A stretch of DNA of 64,000 nucleotides from contig OZ020258.1 of the NCBI GenBank assembly GCA_963971285.1, positions 12,048,614 to 12,112,613 of the forward strand, given 5' to 3'. Each line of letters begins with the position of its first letter. The stretch's first letter is position 1. The notes beneath the pieces were generated by a model. The model was not told the origin of the DNA, did no database searches, and saw nothing but the letters and a program-made list of their open reading frames with translations. The translations under genes and the position numbers were made by a program. Source of the DNA: Astropecten irregularis. Its lineage: Eukaryota > Echinodermata > Asteroidea > Paxillosida > Astropectinidae. Positions 28,290 through 39,200 of the stretch are shown here, piece after piece.

Positions 28290-28980
28290 ACAAAGTATAC
28301 GAAGTATTGTATCCACCTATGCATTGTCGTACGCTGTGCATTGACTGGGCAAAACGCGCGCGGGAGCAGACGACTTTTCCTGCCATAACTTTGGCCGGTT
28401 TACTCTATTGTTATCAAGGTGTCAATATAATAAAGACAATTCTCTACGTAGTCGTTAATCATACTCTTTGGCGTTTTGAATTATTAACACTAAATATATG
28501 GACATAATTGTGTTTCCAGTCGATCTTTTCGTTTGTTTTAAATAATGTGAAATATAAAGTCAAGACAATTATCCGAAATTACTATATTTTAATTCCCCTA
28601 TAGAAAAAATGAAACAGTCTAACAATTCCCACAATGCATTGCTCAAAATTGATAAACTTTCCCCGTCACGTCAACAAACCATGTGGAACAGCTTCGGAGA
28701 TGTTTGTAAAATACTGGATTATCCAGCGAAGAAGGCTCCATAAATTGCAACATTGTGATAAATTGTGAGACTTATTATTGTAGCTGCGATGTGTTTGTAA
28801 AAATCCTTCGTGTAATCCTCATCGTCGACGTGGTAGCCGAAGTAATCACGGTCGGTGAGTAGCCCATGGTCGTTGTCCATGCATAACCTAGGCCTATTTC
28901 ACCCAAAGTATGCCCTGTGCTGTGCAATAGCCCCACACAGGCTGACATGGGCAGGGCTGAAGATGGCTCTCAGTTAAAAC
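28290..28980. other. No confident gene; possible 5' UTR exon
   Basis: 28671-28854 ends in a good donor (GGTCGGTGAGT) in GC-richer sequence and could be a non-coding first exon of the SYCP2-like gene. Nothing proves transcription. Confidence 0.3.
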
Positions 28981-29400
28981 TTAAAGGTAGTAGGCCTAGG
29001 TCTAGGCCTATCAAGGCCTATCAAGTATCATACTTTGGTTTTTTGTCAAAGAAGTACAGATTCATGGGCAAAAATATAAAGAAAGATACAGTCACAGTCA
29101 TCAGTGAAAATTTCAGTCCCATACGGCATAGGCTACGGTTCCCACTTTTTGAGAAAATCGTGAAAAACGGCGACAGTAGGCCTATTTCTTTAATTTATTT
29201 TTGATCTTTTAAAAGATCAAACAGATTTTTGGTCATTGTTTTAGTCCTACTAATTTCTGGATAAATACAGCAAAGTTTCAGGCGAAAAGATTTTAATGAT
29301 AGGGGCCTATTTCTACCTTCACCATCTTCATATCCTGTAAGTTATAGGCTAGGCCCCTAAATCTGTGAACGTTTCTGTTTTGGTTTCTTACCAAAGTGAT
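28981..29400 (+). mobile_element. TTAA-flanked MITE (family B), diverged and AGGCCTA-expanded
   Basis: Starts TTAAAGGTAGTAGGCCTAGG. The family body is recognisable (GGGCAAAAATATAAAGAAAG, GATCTTTTAAAAGATC), but TAGGCCTA tracts are inserted at several points and the right end is eroded. Confidence 0.65.
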
Positions 29401-30057
29401 TACTAGTTACTACTAGCTAGGCCTAGGCCTAGCCCTAACATAGTACTTATTACTAGGCCTACTTTAATACCACTAACGTTAGGCTTTAAACGCGCGAGAT
29501 CCAAGAGCAGAATTGTCACAAACTTTCAATTTCAATTTTCTCAAATAAAGAAGACTGGACTTGTTACACTTTCTTATTCCTCAGACTTTGATTTTTCACA
29601 CCAGCCCCTTAAAGTTGTCCAAAACCAATTTCCCGTGTATTTCACCATAAAAATCCCAGGTTGTGGAATTGATATGCTGACACTGGACGTCGCCATATTC
29701 AGGATATTGAAAAATGATGAGTAGGGGGCCTAGGTCCCTGGGCAACGCTTTGTGTGTTAGAAGTCTAGGCACCCGACAGGCAATCACTTCAAGCCCAAAT
29801 GGAGAATCGATCGCTATTTTGCGTAGCAATTTTCCGTTTAGCGATGGATTTGGGCTTTAGCGATGATTGCAAACGTAAGTGAAATCGGCCCCAATTTAGT
29901 ATGTAAACTTACCATGTGCATCTTGCGTCGGGTGCCCTGAAATGAGATGAATGAAGTGCTGCTTCGCTGGTATGCCGGCGTCCCCTGTCGACATAGGCCT
30001 ACAATTCGCATTCCAACAGTAATTCCAGCCAATTATAGTTCTCCAGTAGTGATTTGC
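29401..30057. other. No gene seen
   Basis: Contains a TAGGCCTA-rich segment and a possible old MITE end (ACGTAAGTGAAATCGGCCCC near 29873-29892). No exon recognised. Confidence 0.4.
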
Positions 30058-30220
30058 AATAGCGCTCCGTACTAATGACTTCACAAAATCCCCGGATGTC
30101 AGACAAACATTGACTCATCCACGTAGTGTACATGCACGTGCACACCCACACATGTTTGCATGGTTGCAATGTTTGTCTGAGATCTGGTGCTATTGTTAGA
30201 CCAAGTGCAGAGCACTATTG
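30058..30220. mobile_element. MITE family G (AATAGCGCTCCGCACT ends)
   Basis: CAATAGCGCTCCGTACTAAT ... AAGTGCAGAGCACTATTG; internal CCCCGGATGTCAGACAAACA and GGTTGCAATGTTTGTCTGAG. Copies at 44649-44806 and 59219-59399. Confidence 0.85.
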
Positions 30221-30392
30221 TTTCTAGTTCTTTGTACATGATTTTAGCTAGAAGTGCCATGGCTGAGACCATGCATTGGAATTTGGACAACATTGATTAC
30301 ATTCAACAGATGAGACTGAATAGCACATTTAAGTCCTCCCTGGCTTGGTTAATTGGACTATTCTTTGAGAGTTTGGGAATAGTCATCCACTT

Positions 30393-30740
30393 TTAAGGAA
30401 CCAAAACAGAAATGTTCACAGATTTACATATAACTTACAGGGTATGAAGATGGTGGTGTTAGAAACATACTGTTAAAATCGTTCCGCCTGAAATGGTGTA
30501 TTTATCCAGAAATCAGTAAAACAACGACCGAAAATCTTTTTGATCTTTTAAAAGATCAAAAATAAAAGAGAAAAGACTTAAGAAATACTGTGGCTGTTTT
30601 TCTCTGTTTTCTCAAAAAGTGGGCACCGTATGGGACTGAAATTTTCACAGATGACTGTTACTGTATCTGTCTTGGTATTTTTGCCCATGAACCTGTAAAT
30701 TTTTTTCTTTGTAAAAACCAAAGTATGATACTACCTTTAA
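30393..30740 (-). mobile_element. TTAA-flanked MITE (family B)
   Basis: TTAAGGAACCAAAACAGAAA ... AAAGTATGATACTACCTTTAA; first end slightly truncated. Confidence 0.8.
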
Positions 30741-32305
30741 GGAGTTTCTTTTGTTTCCATGTATAAGAACCTGGCCTGTCTTCATCCAAGGTTTGGATTC
30801 TGTGCCTGGGTGTTGGCCAGGTAAGTTCTTTTTGTAGTCAGTGTACCAGCAGGCCTGCACTGCTGTGGCTGGTGTCAAAATCAAACTTGGAAATAAACGG
30901 ATGCCACGGAGGCCATGGCCTTCGTTGCCCTGGTTCTTGGCCTTGGTGCCCCCTTCAAATGTTTCCACAGACATTATGATTTTTCAATTGAAGTGTTCCT
31001 TGCAATGGAAAATTGGCCTTGCCCTCACCAAACCTTATTTCCAGTCCTGCAAAATGTAAGTTTACTCTATTAGTTTCATTTTGCTCTGCCTCTTGGCTAT
31101 GATATACTGTATTCTTTGAAATAAATTTGTTGAATCTTAGTATTGAGTTTCCATTTCTTTCTTTGGACCGTTTAGAATCGAAATCGGTTACGTCCATAGA
31201 GTAGGGAGTCCAATGTTTGCATAGTTTTTTGACCCTCCTTTTCTGTCACAATGCTAAAATTGCCCAATTAAACTGTTGAATTTTTAGTCTAAATATTGCT
31301 TAGATTTCCACGAACGATTACTGACAGTGACATGTGTATTAAAGCATGCTTTGTTCATATATGGTATGGAATTTAACACTTACTGGCAATTTTAAGGAAG
31401 AAATTATCAGTGAAATTTCATCTTGAGAGAGAGATTTTTCTGATGACTGTCTAGTGTCTGCCATTTTGGTTTTTTTACCGTGTAATTGGTGTTCTCGTTT
31501 GTATTCGTTTTCTATCGAGACAGAGAATGGGTGTAGCTTTTGGATGGTATCCAACTTTTATGTTGCAAAAACAGACTTTGATGAAGAAATTGATTTGCAA
31601 AATGTGGCATTTTTTTTTCAAAACTTTTCTTGATGAAAATCTGGTGAAAATGGGCTGAGCAACCTAGATTGATTTTTGTGTAAGTTTGAAATCTTCCAAA
31701 GGCAATGGAATCTCAACAATTATTCATTTCCTTTAAATCACACTTGTACCACAAGTGGCTTTTAGAAGATGGGTCAGATTTGAGTTAGCCTGTCAAATTG
31801 TCATACATACATACATGGGCCTATACTGTATACACTGTATATATTGAGCATCAAATGCATACAGTCAGCCCCCAAACATGACTACCGGAATTTAAAAGTA
31901 CATTAACTCAGTCTTTTGCCCCAAAAAAGAAACTAAAATTGGGGATTTTGACAGTTTTATTATTATTATGTGAATAAGCGCTTTAAGACTCTAAGGTAAA
32001 GCTTGGTAACTGTCATTTTTGGATTCAGGACACCCAGATGATTAGGTTAAATTGGAATGTTACCATGTTCTATTTAAAAGCTGTTTCATTTTAAATAGTA
32101 AAATGTGAAAACATTTTCTTCAATTTGAGGGTAATTTTGCTTTTGCCAATATGACCCCTTTAACCTCAAAATACAGCTTGGTAATTCAGCCATTTTTAAA
32201 TTCAGCATCCCCAAATTAGGTTGAATCAACTTGTTTCCATGATCTACTAAAAAATGCCTCTTCTGCCTTAAAACAAGCTCTTTTTGAAATCTCGCCTAGC
32301 CTATA
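30741..32305. other. No gene seen; short repeat at 30885-31055 and an approximate tandem duplication
   Basis: 30885-31055 (TGGAAATAAACGG ... GGTTCTTGGCCTTGGTGCCC ... CCAAACCTTATTT) recurs at 60298-60430. About 31988-32110 and 32160-32270 share AGCTTGGTAA and ATTAGGTTGAAT-like blocks. The remainder is AT-rich. Confidence 0.5.
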
Positions 32306-32400
32306 GGCCGTACTCCCCAGGACCCCAGGGAGTTGAGATTGTTCCAGGGATGTATGTATATGTAGCTCTCAATGACCAGGAATAATAATGCAACTTGTAA
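32306..32400 (+). mobile_element. SINE family 2, 3' fragment
   Basis: GTACTCCCCAGG ... AGGGAGTTGAGATTGTTCCA and CTCAATGACCAGGAATAATA match the 3' part of 62301-62680. Confidence 0.65.
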
Positions 32401-32576
32401 ATTTAGCAAGTTTGCCAGTTATTGTCCTCCAGCAGTGCTTGGCATTTTTGTAGTTTGTAGGGACATTGGTCTTCTCGATCATCACATTCGTTCAAAGAGA
32501 CTGGTCTTGGGTTGCACCGATTAGTCCCTCTGTTTCCAAGTCTTATCACTTGCAACTGCTCCAGTACATCTAAAGA

Positions 32577-33029
32577 GAGTATCTCACTGGGCTTGAAACT
32601 AGTTCGCGACTAGTTCGCGACTCAAGATTTTGCTGGTTGCAGAGACGTCTCCTCGAGGTCTCTGAGATGTCTCTTGAAAATAATGGAGTCTCCGAGCAGT
32701 CACAAGAAGTTTAAACATGTTCGATTTTTTGGAGACGTCGTGGAGACTAATGATATCTGGGACTGCTGAGACGTCTCCGCAACATCTGAGAGACGTCTTG
32801 GGATGCCGTGTAGACCTTCCAGAGACCAGAAAGACTAATAAGACGTTGCAGAGACGTCTAAGTGATGTCTCAGCGACTACTTGGAGACTTTGCAGTAACA
32901 TCCCCTCGACTGTCGGGCAAAATGCTTGTCACCTGGTCTGGAGACGTTACGGAGACGTTTCCTTGGTTAGAGCGTAAGTCATTTTTATGTTGGAGACGTC
33001 TTAGCGAAGTCTTTCTTGGTGAGATACAG
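32577..33029. mobile_element. MITE built of GGAGACGTCTC-type motifs
   Basis: Ends GAGTATCTCACTGGGCTTG and CTTGGTGAGATAC. The interior repeats AGACGTCT/GGAGAC about a dozen times in both orientations, giving strong foldback potential. Ends about 110 bp before the first SYCP2-like coding exon. Confidence 0.7.
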
Positions 33030-33136
33030 CCTTTAAAGATCAGTCAGTGGATTGTTCAAGGGCTGGTAATTCCAGACAGATTTTGGCGGATCAGCTTGCA
33101 TTGTTTTGATTTGTTCGTAAACATTTTTTTTTTCAG

Positions 33137-33242
33137 TAAGTGAGGTGGATGGGACTGGATGAGGAAGATTTAGAACTGGAATCCTCGCAAAAGAACTGAC
33201 CAAAGCTGCACGATGCCTGCCAAAGTAAGAACAGATCTAGAG
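33137..33242 (+). CDS. SYCP2: SYCP2-like first coding exon (5' UTR plus MPAKVRTDLE)
   Basis: A T-rich tract and cag acceptor, 76 bp of UTR, ATG at 33213, ten codons reading MPAKVRTDLE, then a gtatgt donor in phase 0. The start resembles human SYCP2 (MPIRPDL...LE), and phase 0 fits the next exon at 44875. The 11.6-kb intron that follows contains the LTR retrotransposon. Weaker than the other exons because only ten codons are available. Confidence 0.55.
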
Positions 33243-36200
33243 GTATGTATATATTGTTTATCTTGTTTCATTTGCTTTAATCTAAAGCTCCTTTCACACC
33301 AGGCTTATGTACTAGGCGGCGTACTCAAGGTGAGCCTGCGTAGATGTGCGTAGTGCGATGGCGTATGGTTGCATACCCAGTGCAGAGGCACCGCATACCT
33401 ACCAACATAATATAATTGGTGTACAGGCATGTAGTATTGCGTATGATGTAGGGTACCATAATATTGCGTAGGCATGGCGCACAGTAGCGTAGTGTTACAT
33501 AGACTTGCGTAAAAACTGTGTACTTCCGGCGTCCAGTGCTGTACGGCAAGAGTACGCAGAAAAATTAAACATGTTTAATTGTTTGCGTACATGTCGCGTA
33601 CTCCTTCTGCGTACTGGGCGTATTGTTGCGTAAGCCAGCGTAGACTAGCGTAGGATCAGCGCATAATAGGAACAGCGTAGGAACAGCGTAGGGCTGCAGC
33701 GCACTCGCTACGCAACTCTACGCAACTCAACTGTACATAAGGCCTGGTGCGAAAGGGGCTTTAGGCTGTAATGCTCTAAGTTTTCAACTGTAATTGCTCT
33801 ATATGTGTTTATTTCCTTCATAATTCATATTGTAATTGCTGGGAACCTCTGGAAAACAGTGTGTGATTCACTGAGCAGGTAAACCCAGGGTAAACAAGAA
33901 ATAAATAAAATAAATAACTTGGCAGAAAGTACACAGAATTGTAGATGAATTTTATGGGATTTTTTATGTCATTGAATCAGTTTTGTTTTTATCATTGATT
34001 TGGCGCTATATAAGAATCAGTTTGAAAGTGAAAGCAAATATTGGAATCGGAAGAGCCTAAAGATACTAAGTAGTTTTCAATCACAGCAAACAGTAATGAA
34101 CTTTATAAATTAAACTTAATTACATTTATAAAACACTAATAGGTATTGTGGCGCCGACCGACTCTGTCGCCAAGGTCGATCCGGCCTCCCGACCAACCCT
34201 TCGGTAAGCCCAGACGAGCGGCTGTCCAGGTAGACTTTGGTGGCGGGTCCGTTTGGAGTGCCGTATGCCGCCGACACGTGCTGCTCAGTCTCCTTGAGGA
34301 TCTCACTCAGGGACGGACTTAAGGGACTGACTTAAGGAACAGACTTAAGGGAACTTCCTTAAGGATGTGACACGACAGAGCAGTGAATCAGTCGGACAAT
34401 TGCAATCTCTGAATTCAATATGCAATCAATGCTTTAATTACTGATCTTCTCTGAATAATTGGCAAGAAACTCCTTAATCAAATAATCAATTATAATGGAC
34501 AATAAGTGAGTAGCACCTATACGTGGCGAGTGTGGACGTCAACGGTACAAGCAGCTGGAACACGACCAGCCCTACTGTCCCACAACTAAGTACAAACCTC
34601 CCGAGATCCCGAGCCAGCACACAGACCAAATTCCCCCGGAGAATAATCAACAGATCCCTCGTGCGTCCCCAGCTCCCAATCCCCTATGGTTTCCAAAACC
34701 CCGCAGTTATGCACTTACATAAACAGCTCGACAGCTCCTGTACCGCGACTCCCCACTCCAATCGGAACTTACGAAACACGTGTCTGTTCCCTTCGACGTC
34801 CCGGTGTGAACTCCCCGTTCACGCGCGCTCCCACAGCCAACCGCTGGGGGCGCTGTTTCAACTAGCTCATTATAATAACTAATAACAAGCACACTGTTTC
34901 GCTACACTGCCTCACTCTTAAGTTGAGACCGTCCCCGGTCTTAAAAACTGATAAAAACCCAAAGCAAAACATGTGCTTACTCCCTATACACATAACTTAA
35001 AATTTACTTAAGTCTTCACTTAAGGCGAAGTTGTACACTTAAGGCATTCCAAACAGCGGTAAGTGAACTTGATCAAACACTGATAAAGGAATAAAACCTA
35101 AGGGCTTAATTACTTACTGATGACTGATGAACAAAAAAAAAAAAAAAAAAAGATGTGTTTCCTCCTGACACATATAACTTCAAATGTCCTGAAGTAACAT
35201 CACCTGAGTCACTTAACTTAAAGCACTGATCAAAGAATAACTCAACTTACTTAAGCACTCTCCTCATCACTTTTTTTTTTTTTTAACATATAAGCTGCTC
35301 AACAAGTTCCATACAAAAAAATAAAGCTCTGACTTAAGAAAGTGTCTCAAATGGTTTAAGTAACAATAAACAAACAACTTCAATAAGGAAAATAATATAG
35401 TGTCCTTAAGGTAATGCAAACAAAACTTAAGAACTTAAGATTTAGTTTTCAAGGTTGACAAAGCGTAAGATGAACTGCTCTCGATGTGGCTACTGCAGTA
35501 CGAAACCTGCGGTGAAGTTGACATCGTACACTCTCTCGGTGACTTCTTCCGAGACCTTCACCCCATTCTTGAACCTGGATGTGGTGTGCACCTCCTTGAC
35601 TTGCTGGACGTTGCCAGACATCATTATCTCTAAGTCGGGGTTACTGACTGGCACTGCACGCCGTTCGCCATCATCATCCTTACTGATCCTGAAGACTCGG
35701 GCAGAGACTGGTTTGTAGTTGAAGGTAGTCGGAGTAGCTTCGGTGGCGAGGGCACTGGTGTGATGCTGCATCTCCTTACACTTCAGGGTGCTGCCTTTAA
35801 GGACTCGCCCAAGGCTAATCTGCTGCGAAGATGATTCGGCCTCCGCATCACCATCTCTGCGACGCACCACCCGCACATCCTCCTCGCTCTCACCTTCACT
35901 CTCCGTGTCAAGGTGGTGAACCATGGACATCATTCCCTTTGGTTTTCCACCAGATCTTGGCTCCAAGGGTTGCGACTGTTGGCTCAGGCACTGATCAACC
36001 AAGGACATCGAGCCCGGGGAAAGAGACAACTCCGGCACATGCTGTGCCTCGATCCTCCCTTCAGGAGTTGAGGATCCCGGCCGCTCCTGGACGGCCTCCT
36101 TCGACGTCTCCCCATTCCCCGTTCCAGGCTCATCTCCCACCATCAGCTGTTTTGGCCTTGACTTCACAGGGTCATCGGTCGTCTCCGACACCCTTCGTTT

Positions 36201-39200
36201 CTCAGCGCGGCCCTTCCGTCGCTCCTTATCGGCCCTCTTACCCTTCTCACGCCTGCGTTCCTCCTCAGTTTCAGGATAGATTTTCTGCAAGTCGTCCAAG
36301 GATGAAGAATGGTGGTTCTTGTAGTGCACCTTTAAGTTGTCCTTCCTGGTGTAGCTTCGCTCACACTTCCGACAGTAAAACAGGATCTGCCCCTTGGCTC
36401 TATGACTTGCCACATGCTTGTCAAACCTCGTCTGGTTTACAAAGGTGTCACCACACTCCCTGCACTTCAGGACCTTCACTGTGTCCCAGTCCCTGGGTCG
36501 ACTCCACTCCCTCTCTATGTCCATCTTCAACTTGTCTTGTCAGCTGCAAAACAAAAGAAGAAATAAAAAAAAAAAATAAGTACTTAAGTGATTCTCCCAG
36601 ATACTTGATTCAACTCCTTCCTTTTTGTTCTACTAATTTCCCCCTTGTCAGCCTCGTCCGAATCCTTAAGATTAACGGTATCGCTGCGGCAGTTGTCGCT
36701 GGCGCACCGGATTCCTTCTCGCCCCTGGCGGGCCCTGCACTGCCAGTGCAGGTGCTGTTTCGGCAGTAGGAGGTTCTGGGGGAGGTAACTGCTCCACTGG
36801 TACCCCCTGGGTCCTGTCCTCTTGGAGAGATCGCCTGTTTTCCCTCACTTCACCTCCTGCTATCCTTGTCTCAGGAAGCTCCTCTTCCGTAAGTGTTTCC
36901 ACTTCAGGTAAGTCCTGATCTACTTCATCTCTACCTTGAATTGTCTCACTCACTTCTTCTAAGTGGTTTAGGTCAGGAACTCGATCCTCGACTTCTTGTC
37001 TTCTGTTACTCTTAGCCCAGGGCTTCAATGGTGTACCCTCATAAGGCTTAAGGCGATCACTGTGGATTACCTTCATTTTCCCTCCAACCTTTCGTTGAAT
37101 TCTGTATGTTACATCTGATAGCTTATCCACTATCAGGTACGGGCCTTCCAATCTACACATCAACTTTGGAGAGACACCCTTCTTTTTCGCTGGGTTGTGT
37201 AGCCAGCAGAACTTGCCCTCGACGAACAGTTCCCTGCAGACGTTCCTGTCGTAGTAACGTTTCTGCCTCCTAGCACTCTTTGCCATGCACTTGCGGGCTC
37301 TGTCATGAGAACGCTGCATCCTGACTCGCATCTCCTGTGCGTAGTCTACGCCCTGCGTCTCCTCCTCTGTAGATGATTCCTCCATGGTCAGATCAATTGG
37401 AAGGGCCACTTCCCTCCCCAGCATGACCATGTTTGGAGTTTCTCCTGTCGATTCCTGTGGGGTACTACGGTATGCCGCTGTTGCAAAGGGTAACTCTCGG
37501 TCCCAGTCCTTCTTATTTTCCTGGTCCTTCATCATGATGGCAACAATGTTCACTAGCGTCCGATTAAAGCGTTCCACCATCCCGTCAGATTTAGGGTTAT
37601 ACGGTGTGGTTCGAGTCTTTTGTATTCCAAGGATCCTGCACACTTCGGCAATCAGATTTGACTCAAAGTTTCTTCCTTGGTCGGTGTGTAGCGTTTTAGG
37701 AACACCAAACCTACACGCAAACTCCTCTACGAACCGCATCGCAACAGTCTCTGCTCTTTCATCAGGGATAGGGTATGCCTCAAACCACTTACTAAAGTAA
37801 TCCCCAATCACAAGTATGTATCGATTTCCTCTGGATGTCACGGGGAAGGGTCCGACTATGTCCATAGCTACCCGTTCAACTGGTGCCCCCACCAAGTGTT
37901 GTTGTAAAGGCGCCTTTCGCTTCTTACTCGGTGCCTTCCTCTTTGCACATAAGTCACATTGCCTGACGAAGGACCTGACATCAGCACTCAGGCCTGACCA
38001 ATAGAACTTAAGGCGAACCTTCGCCATCGTCCTCTTCATACCCATGTGCCCACTTGTCCTTCCTGCATGTAACTCCCGAAGTATCTCCTCCCGATACTCC
38101 TGCGGTACCACAGTCTGCCAATGTACTTCTCGCCCATCGTTGGACTCCCATCGACGTTGTAAAACTCCCTGTCTTACTTCAAGTTGGCCCCACTGCAACC
38201 AATAGTTCTTCTCAGTTGCTGGTTTTGGAGAAACGATCTCCCAGTCAGGGCGTGTCCCTGACTCCTCCTTAGCTTGAATAAGCCAGCTTAGCTGCTCATC
38301 CTTAAGTTGTGCTGTTCTCCAATCGTCCTTGGATATGTGAGGTTGTATCCCCACCACGCGTAGGTCAGCACGAACCTTCGCGCCATGCACTGAAGCGTCT
38401 GGTTCATCACCTCCTTCCACGGGTTTTTCCTTATCTTGCTCGTGGGTCTCTTCTTCTCTTCCACACTGTGAGCAAGGTCGGCGAGAAAGGCTATCCGCAT
38501 TCTGGTGTGACCTTCCAGCTCTATGAATTATCTCAAAGTCAAACTCCCCTATGATCTGAAGCCAACGCGCTGTTTGACCTGTCGGTTCCTTGAAGTCAAG
38601 GAGCCACCTTAAGGCTCCATGGTCGGTCCTTACCGTGATGTGTCGCCCATAAATGTAAGGCCTAAAGTGTCTCAGGAAAGTGACAACTGCGAGCAATTCC
38701 CGGCGCGTAACGCAATAGTTCTGCTCCGCTTTCTTCAGGACTTTACTGGCGTAAGCCACAACTCGCTCCTCGCCATCCCCGGTGGCTTGAGATAGCACTC
38801 CCCCGATTCCCGAGGCACTAGCGTCTGTATCCAGTACGAATTTCAACTCAGGATCTGGATAAGTCAAGATTGGTGCACTGATTAGTCTTCCCTTAAGTTC
38901 TTGAAAGGACTCCTCGCATTCTTCTGTCCACTCGAATGTCCTTGACTTTTCAGTCAAACGATGCAAGGGTTTTGCGATGCTGGAAAACCCCTTAATAAAT
39001 CTCCTGTAATAGGACGCCAGTCCTACGAAACTGCGAACGTCCTTCGCTGATTGCGGTGTGGGCCAGTCTCTTACTGCCTGTACCTTCCCAGGGTCCGCTT
39101 CAACTCCAGCTGCCGAAACGATATGCCCAAGGTAACGAACTCTTTGCTTAAAAAGTTCACATTTCTGCGGCTTCAACTTCAGCCCTGCGTCCTTGAGGCG

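Noticed and set aside
28671..28854. Non-coding first exon of the SYCP2-like gene
   Set aside because: Good donor and GC content but no supporting promoter or acceptor partner; kept only as a possibility.
34523..34882. 119-codon open frame in both LTRs (also 42419-42778)
   Set aside because: Plus-strand frame inside the LTRs with no recognisable domain; identical in both only because the LTRs are nearly identical.
35831..36769. 312-codon plus-strand open frame
   Set aside because: Antisense shadow of retrotransposon ORF3 and the integrase end; no domain features.
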